Assembly (NCBI GenBank): GCA_903893335.1
Contig: CAITLX010000454.1
Location: forward strand, 1 to 5,236
Source of the DNA: an uncultured delta proteobacterium
GTDB taxonomy: Bacteria > Myxococcota_A > Polyangia > Polyangiales > Polyangiaceae
DNA length: 5,236 nucleotides
Direction: 5' to 3'
The position numbers and the translations under genes were made by a program. The first letter of the stretch is position 1. Each line of letters starts with the position of its first letter. Below are positions 1 through 4,328 of this stretch, piece after piece. The notes under the pieces were generated by a model. The model was not told where the DNA came from. It did no database searches and saw only the letters and a list, made by a program, of their open reading frames with translations.

Positions 1-383
1 AGGGGCAGGCGGGCGACAACGTCGGCTGCCTGCTGCGCGGCGTGGAGAAGGACCAGATCGAGCGCGGTCAGGTCCTGGCCAAGCCGGGCAGCATCACGCC
101 GCACGTGAAGTTCCTCGGCGAGGTCTACGTCCTGAAGAAGGAGGAGGGTGGCCGTCACACGCCGTTCTTCACCAACTACCGTCCGCAGTTCTACGTCCGC
201 ACGACGGACGTGACCGGGACGGTCGATCTCCCCGAAGGCGTGAAGATGGTCATGCCGGGCGACAACATCACCATGACGGTGTCGCTGCAAACCCCGGTCG
301 CCCTCGAAGAGCAGATGCGCTTCGCGATCCGCGAAGGCGGCAAGACCGTCGGCGCTGGCGTCGTCACCAAGATCCTCGAGTAA
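1..383 (+). CDS. tuf: Elongation factor Tu, C-terminal part (5' truncated by window)
   Basis: EF-Tu is the GTPase that brings aminoacyl-tRNA to the ribosomal A site in the cytoplasm. Only the last 126 residues are here, read from the codon at position 3 to TAA at 381-383; the GTPase domain lies outside the window. The visible part begins GQAGDNVGCLLRG in domain 2 and runs through domain 3, with the family hallmarks GGRHTPFFTNYRPQFYVR, MVMPGDN, RFAIREGGKTVGAGVV and the terminal KILE. No frameshift or odd residue is seen. It is followed after 6 bases by rpmG, the usual neighbour of the tuf copy that precedes secE-nusG. Many proteobacteria carry two tuf copies; this is the one in the rpoBC-linked cluster, but whether a second exists cannot be told from this window. 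Confidence 0.98.
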   Translation, partial: GQAGDNVGCLLRGVEKDQIERGQVLAKPGSITPHVKFLGEVYVLKKEEGGRHTPFFTNYRPQFYVRTTDVTGTVDLPEGVKMVMPGDNITMTVSLQTPVALEEQMRFAIREGGKTVGAGVVTKILE

Positions 384-389
384 CAGCGG

Positions 390-539
390 GTGCGAGTACA
401 GGTCTCGCTCGCCTGCTCGGTCTGCGCCACGCGCAACTACCGGACGACCCGACTCGTGCTCAACGGCGTCAAGCCGCTCCGCCTCAAGAAGTTCTGCCCG
501 GCCTGCAAGCAACACACGGTGCACCAGGAAACCAAGTGA
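390..539 (+). CDS. rpmG: 50S ribosomal protein L33, zinc-ribbon form
   Basis: A 49-residue protein that belongs to the large ribosomal subunit near the E site. It begins MRVQVSLACSVC and ends KQHTVHQETK, which is a full-length L33. Two CxxC pairs, C9/C12 and C36/C39, form the zinc-binding ribbon, so this is the C+ (zinc-containing) paralogue type. The start is GTG at 390. The gene is in the same frame as tuf, only two codons (CAG CGG) separate it from the tuf TAA, and neither is a start, so no upstream start is possible. No convincing Shine-Dalgarno is visible, and translation may depend on ribosomes finishing tuf. The tuf-rpmG-trnW-secE-nusG order is common in bacteria and supports the call. 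Confidence 0.95.
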   Translation: MRVQVSLACSVCATRNYRTTRLVLNGVKPLRLKKFCPACKQHTVHQETK

Positions 540-545
540 CCAGAC

Positions 546-569
546 GCCGCCCCGCCCTTCGGGGGTGGC
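546..569 (+). other. RNA hairpin in the rpmG-tRNA gap
   Basis: GCCGCCCC (546-553) pairs with GGGGTGGC (562-569): 8 bp including one G-U, with an 8-base loop. A tighter alternative pairs CCC with GGG around a TTCG tetraloop at 555-563. It starts 6 bases after the rpmG stop. No T tract follows, so it is not a canonical Rho-independent terminator. It could protect the tuf-rpmG mRNA 3' end after tRNA processing. The role is inference. Confidence 0.4.
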
Positions 570-583
570 AGACCAACACGAAA

Positions 584-622
584 GAAGCCGACCGGGTACG
601 CTCCTCGCGGGCGGACGGCTTC
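584..622 (+). other. RNA hairpin immediately 5' of tRNA-Trp
   Basis: GAAGCCG (584-590) is a perfect inverted repeat of CGGCTTC (616-622). Past an A-A mismatch, CCG (592-594) can pair with CGG (612-614), giving about 10 bp with a 17-base loop. The stem ends only 2 bases before the first base of the tRNA. It may keep the 5' flank of the pre-tRNA folded away from the tRNA, or be a nuclease entry site. Nothing in the sequence proves a function. Confidence 0.45.
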
Positions 623-624
623 GA

Positions 625-697
625 AGGGGCGTAGCTCAATTGGTAGAGCAGCGGATTCCAAATCCGCAGGCCGGGGGTTCGAGCCCCTCCGCCCCTG
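625..697 (+). tRNA. trnW: tRNA-Trp (CCA anticodon)
   Basis: A complete 73-base cloverleaf. The acceptor stem AGGGGCG (625-631) pairs perfectly with CGCCCCT (690-696), with discriminator G697. The D stem GCTC/GAGC is at 634-637 and 646-649. The anticodon stem GCGGA/TCCGC is at 651-655 and 663-667, and its loop TTCCAAA carries anticodon CCA at 658-660. The variable loop is AGGCC. The T arm has one G-U pair and the loop TTCGAGC. A1-U72 with G73 matches bacterial tRNA-Trp identity as known from E. coli. The 3' CCA is not encoded (CCC follows), so it must be added after processing. The tRNA lies inside the operon between rpmG and secE, and its excision would separate tuf-rpmG from the secE-nusG mRNA. 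Confidence 0.97.
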
Positions 698-725
698 CCC
701 ACGACCCTCCCTTTTCAGTCTCCCG

Positions 726-1232
726 ATGACCACCGACACCAACCCCCCGAACGACCCGAGCGACGAGCTGTCGCCGGAGGCCACCGAGGCCCCGGACGAC
801 TCGTCTGCCGTGCCGACGCAGCTCGGCGCGACGCGCTATGTGCTCGCGGCGTTCTTCGCGGCGGGCATGGCGGTGGCGTTCCTCGTCGCGAAGACGACGA
901 CCGGGGCTTGGAACCGCCTCGCGGACAACGCGTGGGTCTCCGCCCACATCCCCGCGCTCAGCCGGCTGGGCGAGGACGACCGCGCGACCTGGGCCATGCT
1001 GCTCGGCGCCGTGGTCGGCGTCTGGGCCGCGGTCTACGCCTACCGCCGCGACGACGTCCGGACCTGGACGAGCGAGGTCGCCTCCGAGCTCGCGAAGGTC
1101 ACCTGGCCTTCCAAGAAGGAAGTCACCAACTCGACCATGGTCGTGATCGCGACGAGCACGTTCGCCACCGTCTACCTGGCGCTGCTCGATCGATTCTGGG
1201 GGTTCGTCACGAACCTCGTCTACGGAAGCTGA
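726..1232 (+). CDS. secE: Preprotein translocase subunit SecE, three-TM form
   Basis: SecE is the essential clamp subunit of the SecYEG protein-conducting channel in the inner membrane. The 168-residue product has an acidic, proline-rich hydrophilic N-terminus (residues 1-33). Three hydrophobic segments follow at roughly 37-57, 88-106 and 136-163. The SecE signature ELAKVTWPSKKEV (121-133), the amphipathic cytoplasmic helix, comes just before the last, conserved membrane segment. Many bacteria have a SecE of about 60 residues with one segment; this is the longer type, like E. coli (127 residues, three segments), with an even longer head. The ATG at 726 is 28 bases after the tRNA in a pyrimidine-rich stretch with no Shine-Dalgarno. 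The next in-frame ATG (residue 48) falls inside the first membrane segment, so 726 is preferred. nusG follows 13 bases later. Confidence 0.95.
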   Translation: MTTDTNPPNDPSDELSPEATEAPDDSSAVPTQLGATRYVLAAFFAAGMAVAFLVAKTTTGAWNRLADNAWVSAHIPALSRLGEDDRATWAMLLGAVVGVWAAVYAYRRDDVRTWTSEVASELAKVTWPSKKEVTNSTMVVIATSTFATVYLALLDRFWGFVTNLVYGS

Positions 1233-1233
1233 C

Positions 1234-1239
1234 GAGGAG
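1234..1239 (+). promoter_or_regulatory. Shine-Dalgarno for the upstream nusG start
   Basis: GAGGAG lies 6 bases before ATG 1246, just after the secE stop. It is the stronger of two possible nusG ribosome sites and is the reason for choosing the longer nusG. Confidence 0.7.
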
Positions 1240-1245
1240 CCATCG

Positions 1246-1824
1246 ATGCTGAGCGAAGAGGTCGTTACGCAACCGTCGGGAGCGCCTGCCATGGCGAAGA
1301 AGTGGTACGTCATTCAGACCTACTCGGGTTTCGAGGCGAAGGTGAAGTCGGCCCTCCTCGAGCGCATCAAGCAAAACTCGATGGAGGAGCGGTTCGGCGA
1401 GATCCTGATCCCGACCGAGACGGTCCAGGAAACGCGCATGGGGGGCAAGACGCGCGTGCGTCAGAAGACGAGCTTCCCCGGCTACATCTTCGTCGAGATG
1501 GAGATGAGCGAAGCGGCCTGGCACGTGGTCAAGGACACGCCGAAGGTCACCGGTTTCATCGGTCACCAGACGCCGCAGGAGGTGAAGCCTCCGCAGATCG
1601 AGGACCTCCGCAAGGGGATCGTCGAGGGCGCCGTGAAGCCCAAGCCGCGCATCTCGTTTGAAGAGGGCGACGAGGTCCGCGTCATCGATGGCGCGTTCGC
1701 GAACTTCTCCGGCACCGTCGAAGAAGTGAAGCCCGAGAAGCAGAAGCTCAAGGTGAAGGTCTCGATCTTCGGGCGTGCGACGCCGGTCGAGCTCGACTTC
1801 AGCCAGGTGGAGAAGCGTTCATGA
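1246..1824 (+). CDS. nusG: Transcription termination/antitermination factor NusG
   Basis: NusG binds the clamp of elongating RNA polymerase, affects pausing, and links polymerase to Rho or to the ribosome through S10. The product is 192 residues from ATG 1246. The NGN domain is about residues 18-125, with KKWYVIQTYSGFEAKV, FPGYIFVEM and VTGFIG. The KOW domain is about 137-189, with FEEGDEVRVIDGAFANFSG and the C-terminal VELDFSQVEK. The conventional NusG start is the internal ATG at 1291 (MAKKWYV, 177 residues), which has its own GGGAG 8 bases upstream. The extra 15 residues (MLSEEVVTQPSGAPA) look unstructured. The longer form is chosen for its better Shine-Dalgarno, but either or both could be used. 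Its TGA overlaps the rplK ATG by 4 bases (ATGA), implying translational coupling. Confidence 0.97.
   Translation: MLSEEVVTQPSGAPAMAKKWYVIQTYSGFEAKVKSALLERIKQNSMEERFGEILIPTETVQETRMGGKTRVRQKTSFPGYIFVEMEMSEAAWHVVKDTPKVTGFIGHQTPQEVKPPQIEDLRKGIVEGAVKPKPRISFEEGDEVRVIDGAFANFSGTVEEVKPEKQKLKVKVSIFGRATPVELDFSQVEKRS
1278..1282 (+). promoter_or_regulatory. Possible internal Shine-Dalgarno for the shorter nusG start
   Basis: GGGAG sits 8 bases before the in-frame ATG at 1291, where the conserved NusG sequence MAKKWYV begins. It supports an alternative start but is weaker than the upstream GAGGAG. Confidence 0.4.
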
Positions 1825-2261
1825 AGAAGATTGTTGGCTACGTCAAGCTCCAGCTTCCCGCCGGCAAGGCGAACCCGTCGCCGCCTGTAGGCCCCGCGCT
1901 CGGCCAGCACGGCGTCAACATCATGGCGTTCTGCAAGGACTTCAACGGCAGGAGCGCCGCGCAGGGCGACATGATCATCCCGGTGGTGATCACGGTCTAC
2001 TCCGACCGTAGCTTCAGCTTCATCATGAAGACGCCGCCGGCGTCCGTGTTGCTGAAGAAGGCCGCTGGCCTGTCGACCCTGAAGAAGCCGGGCGCTGGCT
2101 CCAAGGAGCCGAACAAGACCAAGGTCGGGACGGTCACCCAGGCGCAGGTCCGCGAGCTCGCGGCGCTGAAGATGGGCGACATGAACACGACCAACCTCGA
2201 GTCCGCCGTGCGCTCGATGTCGGGCACCGCCCGCTCGATGGGCATCGACATCGTCGACTGA
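1821..2261 (+). CDS. rplK: 50S ribosomal protein L11
   Basis: L11 sits at the base of the factor-binding stalk, binds the 23S GTPase-associated region, and is needed for RelA activation in bacteria that use it. The 146-residue length is typical (about 141-150). The N-terminal domain carries GYVKLQLPAGKANPSPPVGP and ALGQHGVNIMAFCKDFN. The prolines at 21-22 are in the thiostrepton-contact region. The C-terminal rRNA-binding domain (about 73-146) has TPPASVLLKKAAG, GTVTQAQVRELA and ends SMSGTARSMGIDIVD. The start overlaps the nusG stop (ATGA), and GGAG at 1809-1812 inside nusG gives 8-base spacing. There is therefore no untranslated leader before rplK, the place where E. coli has its L1 operator. 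A 142-base gap separates it from rplA. Confidence 0.98.
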   Translation: MKKIVGYVKLQLPAGKANPSPPVGPALGQHGVNIMAFCKDFNGRSAAQGDMIIPVVITVYSDRSFSFIMKTPPASVLLKKAAGLSTLKKPGAGSKEPNKTKVGTVTQAQVRELAALKMGDMNTTNLESAVRSMSGTARSMGIDIVD

Positions 2262-2267
2262 CCTCTC

Positions 2268-2331
2268 CCGCAGCACCCGCCGACGGTCGCTCCGGCGACA
2301 CGTCGTCGGCCGATCTTTCTCCGCAGCACCC
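2268..2331 (+). repeat. 11-base direct repeat flanking a hairpin
   Basis: The 11-mer CCGCAGCACCC occurs at 2268-2278 and again at 2321-2331. The first copy abuts the hairpin at 2279-2310, and the second follows it after 10 bases. The copies are identical. Their role is unknown; they could be alternative partners in folding or a trace of a local duplication. Confidence 0.5.
2279..2310 (+). promoter_or_regulatory. Hairpin with T-rich tail in the rplK-rplA gap; possible attenuator
   Basis: GCCGACG (2279-2285) pairs perfectly with CGTCGGC (2304-2310). GTCGC (2286-2290) pairs with GCGAC (2295-2299) around a TCCG tetraloop, with ACGT (2300-2303) bulged: 12 bp in all. It begins 17 bases after the rplK stop. 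CGATCTTTCT follows, T-rich for this genome but not a clean T run. It may be a weak attenuator or an mRNA stabiliser. Regulation here is inference. Confidence 0.4.
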
Positions 2332-2373
2332 TTACGAATCCGCACCACCGTGTCCGCGAAGTCCGCGGGCCTC

Positions 2374-2405
2374 CGGTGGGAGGCACCGAGCCGAGGAGTC
2401 CCCAT
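2374..2405 (+). promoter_or_regulatory. Candidate L1-binding mRNA operator at the rplA ribosome site
   Basis: The RNA contains GGTGGGAGGC (2375-2384), then GAGCCGA (2388-2394) after three bases. Both blocks match the two strands of the L1 site of E. coli 23S rRNA (helices 76-78) as I remember it: GGUGGGAGGC and GAGCCGA. A matching fold pairs GGC (2382-2384) with GCC (2390-2392), and GTGGG (2376-2380) with CCCAT (2401-2405). The internal loop is asymmetric: A on the 5' side, GAGGAGTC on the 3' side. That resembles the asymmetric loop of known L1-mRNA sites. It would hold the Shine-Dalgarno and the first two bases of the rplA start codon, so L1 binding would block its own translation. The resemblance is seen; the regulation is inference. 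Confidence 0.5.
2393..2398 (+). promoter_or_regulatory. Shine-Dalgarno that fixes the rplA start
   Basis: GAGGAG lies 5 bases before ATG 2404. It decides for this start over the in-frame GTG at 2350, which would add 18 residues not typical of L1 and has no ribosome site. It falls inside the candidate L1 operator. Confidence 0.85.
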
Positions 2406-3117
2406 GACGTTCGTTCCGAAGAAGCGCAAGAAGGCCGACGCCCTCGTCGACCGCGCGCAAAAGGTCACGGTCGAAGAGGCCGTCGCCATCCTCAAGAAGG
2501 TGGCGTTCGCGAAGTTCGACGAGACCGTCGACATCGCCATCCGCCTTGGCGTCAACCCCAAGCACGCCGACCAGATGGTTCGCGGAGCGCTCGTCCTGCC
2601 GCACGGCACCGGGCAAAAGCTCCGCGTCCTGGTGTTCGCGCGCGGTGAGAAGGAGCGCGAGGCCCTCAACGCCGGCGCAGACTTCGCGGGCGGCGACGAG
2701 CTCGTGGCCAAGGTCCAGGAAGGCTTCATGGACTTCGACCGCGTCATCGCGACCCCCGACATGATGGGCGCCGTCGGCAAGCTCGGCCGCATCCTCGGAC
2801 CGCGCGGCCTGATGCCGAACCCGAAGGTCGGCACCGTGACCTTCGAGGTCGGCTCCGCCGTGAAGGAAGCCAAGGCGGGCAAGGTCGAGTACCGCGTCGA
2901 GAAGGCCGGCATCGTCCACGCCCGCATCGGCAAGATTTCGTTCGGCGAGAGCGAGCTGGCCGCCAACGCCCTCGCGCTCGTGCAGGCGCTCGTGCGCGCC
3001 AAGCCGTCGACGGCCAAGGGCATCTATCTGCGAAGCATCACGCTCTCGACGACGATGGGCCCGGGCGTCCGGGTCGATCCGGTGTCGGTCGTGTCCAAGA
3101 CCGAAGAGGAGGCGTGA
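2404..3117 (+). CDS. rplA: 50S ribosomal protein L1
   Basis: L1 forms the mobile stalk at the E site that handles deacylated tRNA, and in many bacteria it also represses translation of its own mRNA. The 237 residues from ATG 2404 are a normal length. Visible family blocks are FDETVDIAIRLGVNPKHADQ (38-57), VRGALVLPHGTG (59-70), the signature LGRILGPRGLMPNPK (127-141) and TTMGPGVRVD (216-225). The T217-M218-G219 triad is the conserved RNA-contact element of L1, so the protein should still bind both 23S rRNA and mRNA sites. The gene follows rplK after a 142-base gap with structured RNA, and its TGA overlaps the rplJ ATG by one base. If the upstream operator is real, the gene is autoregulated at initiation. 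Confidence 0.98.
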   Translation: MTFVPKKRKKADALVDRAQKVTVEEAVAILKKVAFAKFDETVDIAIRLGVNPKHADQMVRGALVLPHGTGQKLRVLVFARGEKEREALNAGADFAGGDELVAKVQEGFMDFDRVIATPDMMGAVGKLGRILGPRGLMPNPKVGTVTFEVGSAVKEAKAGKVEYRVEKAGIVHARIGKISFGESELAANALALVQALVRAKPSTAKGIYLRSITLSTTMGPGVRVDPVSVVSKTEEEA

Positions 3118-3635
3118 TGGAACGCGTCGCAAAGACCACCGCCATTGCCGAGATCAAGGGCCGGTTCGACCGGGCCACCTCGGCCGTGTTCGTCGATTTC
3201 CAGGGCATGAAGGTCGCGGACGTCACCAAGCTGCGCGACGAGTTCCGCAAGGCTGGCGCCGAGTACCGCGTCGTGAAGAACACGATGGTCAAGCAGGCCA
3301 TCAAGGACACGGCCTGGGGCAAGTCGCTCGACAAGACGCTCGTCGGCATGACCGGCGTCGCCTGGAGCTACGAGGACCCGGCGGCCGCCGCCAAGGTCGT
3401 CAAGTCGTTCCGCAAGGACAACGACAAGCTGAAGATCAAGGCCGGCCTCATCGATGGGCAGTTCCTCGATGCCGCCGCCGTCGAGTCGCAGCTCGCGACC
3501 ATGCCGGGCAAGCAGGAGCTCCGCGCGATGCTGCTCGCGACGCTCCAGGCGCCGCTGCAGCAGTTCGTCGCACTGCTCAACGCCCCGGCCCAGAACTTCG
3601 TGTACCTCCTGGCCGCGAAGAAGGACAAGGACTGA
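3117..3635 (+). CDS. rplJ: 50S ribosomal protein L10
   Basis: L10 anchors the L7/L12 dimers to the ribosome, forming the stalk that recruits translation GTPases. The 172-residue product has the N-terminal rRNA/L11-side domain with SAVFVDFQGMKVADVTKLRD (22-41), AEYRVVKNTMVKQAI (48-62) and LVGMTGVAWSYEDPAAAAK (75-93). A long C-terminal helix (about 131-168) binds L12. That helix shows an 11-residue near-repeat, APLQQFVALL (145-154) and APAQNFVYLL (156-165), preceded by ELRAMLLATL (134-143). ATG 3117 overlaps the rplA TGA (TGATG), with AGGAGG at 3107-3112 only 4 bases upstream. GTG at 3114 would be just 1 base from it and is rejected. The tight coupling leaves no leader for the L10 operator found in many bacteria. 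Confidence 0.97.
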   Translation: MERVAKTTAIAEIKGRFDRATSAVFVDFQGMKVADVTKLRDEFRKAGAEYRVVKNTMVKQAIKDTAWGKSLDKTLVGMTGVAWSYEDPAAAAKVVKSFRKDNDKLKIKAGLIDGQFLDAAAVESQLATMPGKQELRAMLLATLQAPLQQFVALLNAPAQNFVYLLAAKKDKD

Positions 3636-3651
3636 GCCCAGGTCACCTCCA

Positions 3652-3689
3652 CGGTTCGCGAGCTCCCGACCTCGGGCGCCCGCGAGCCG
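3652..3689 (+). promoter_or_regulatory. Strong RNA hairpin in the rplJ-rplL gap
   Basis: CGGTTCGCG (3652-3660) pairs with CGCGAGCCG (3681-3689), 9 bp with one G-T. After a mismatch GC (3662-3663) pairs with GC (3678-3679), and after another CCCG (3665-3668) pairs with CGGG (3673-3676) around an ACCT tetraloop: 15 bp in total. It starts 17 bases after the rplJ stop. No T tract follows. Candidate roles are an RNase processing site or a stabiliser that lets rplL be expressed above rplJ. The rest of the 177-base gap holds no gene; its last 45 or so bases are A/C-rich and look unstructured. Confidence 0.45.
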
Positions 3690-3812
3690 CGTGTCGCCGA
3701 AGCTCTGCCGATCGAAGACTCTCCGCGCGAGCGCCAGACGCCCAACGCCGTCCGCCGCCCGCGCACAGTTCCCAAACAACCCAAGCACCGCATCACTCAA
3801 CGGAGAAACACC

Positions 3813-4193
3813 ATGGCTGATCTCTCGCGCGAGCAGGTCGTCGATTACCTGTCGAATCTGCCCGTCATCCAGATTGCTGACCTCATCAAGACCCTCGAGG
3901 ACAAGTGGGGCGTCAAGGCTGCCCCGGTTGCCGTCGCGGCCGCCGCGGCCCCCGTGGCGGCAGCTGCCGTCGTCGAGGAGAAGACGGAGTTCACCGTCGA
4001 GCTCTCGAGCGCCGGTGCGAACAAGATCAACGTGATCAAGGTCGTCCGCGAGATCACGGGCCTGGGCCTCAAGGAGGCCAAGGATCTCGTCGAGGGCGCG
4101 CCGAAGGTCGTCAAGGAAGGCGTCTCCAAGGCCGAGGCCGAGGACTTCAAGAAGAAGCTCGAAGACGCGGGCGCCAAGATCGAACTCAAGTAA
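3813..4193 (+). CDS. rplL: 50S ribosomal protein L7/L12
   Basis: L7/L12 is the multi-copy stalk protein that recruits and stimulates EF-Tu, EF-G and other GTPases. The 126 residues show the normal three parts. The N-terminal dimerisation and L10-binding segment is 1-34 (LSREQVVDYLSNLPVIQIADLIKTLEDKWGV). A flexible Ala/Val/Pro hinge is 35-54. The globular C-terminal domain is about 56-126 (EFTVELSSAGANKINVIKVV, ITGLGLKEAKDLVEGAPK, ending DAGAKIELK). ATG 3813 has GGAG at 3802-3805, 7 bases upstream, in an A/C-rich leader with little pairing potential, which fits strong translation of a protein needed at several copies per ribosome. It is 177 bases after rplJ, much more than in E. coli. Confidence 0.98.
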   Translation: MADLSREQVVDYLSNLPVIQIADLIKTLEDKWGVKAAPVAVAAAAAPVAAAAVVEEKTEFTVELSSAGANKINVIKVVREITGLGLKEAKDLVEGAPKVVKEGVSKAEAEDFKKKLEDAGAKIELK

Positions 4194-4201
4194 CGCCCTC
4201 T

Positions 4202-4278
4202 GAGCGGTCAGCCATGATGGCTCCCCCCCGCGCGCCCTCCAGGGTGCGCGGGGTGTGAGCCTTATGGTGCCACCGCTC
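4202..4278 (+). promoter_or_regulatory. Long rod-like hairpin in the rplL-rpoB gap (candidate processing/attenuation site)
   Basis: A nested set of inverted repeats makes one long rod. GAGCGGT (4202-4208) pairs with ACCGCTC (4272-4278), CCAT (4212-4215) with ATGG (4264-4267), and GGCTC (4219-4223) with GAGCC (4257-4261). The tip is 12 bp, 4226-4237 with 4242-4253 (one G-T), around a TCCA tetraloop. The total is about 28 bp. It starts 8 bases after the rplL stop and ends 50 bases before rpoB. In E. coli the same gap carries a partial attenuator and an RNase III site that set rpoB below rplL. The equivalent role here is inference. No T tract follows, so full termination is unlikely. Confidence 0.55.
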
Positions 4279-4328
4279 CATTCACGTCGCACTCACGTAC
4301 TCGTCTGCGCAGCATGCCCGGAGGCACG

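Noticed and set aside
437..1313. - strand frames across rpmG, tRNA-Trp and secE (437-784, 484-702, 636-1313).
   Set aside because: They read through a perfect tRNA gene and conserved coding regions; arginine- and proline-rich shadow translations.
2350..2403. GTG at 2350 as the rplA start (255-residue L1).
   Set aside because: It has no ribosome site and adds 18 residues before the normal L1 start, while ATG 2404 has GAGGAG 5 bases upstream.
3114..3116. GTG at 3114 as the rplJ start.
   Set aside because: It is only 1 base from AGGAGG; ATG 3117 is better spaced and gives the usual L10 N-terminus.
4314..4328. In-frame ATG at 4314 as the rpoB start.
   Set aside because: There is no Shine-Dalgarno before it, and GGAGG at 4320-4324 lies inside the extra coding and serves ATG 4329.
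540..4328. Sigma-70-type promoters and Rho-independent terminators in the gaps.
   Set aside because: No convincing -35/-10 pair and no hairpin followed by a proper T run was found; the nearest is the weakly T-rich tail after 2310.
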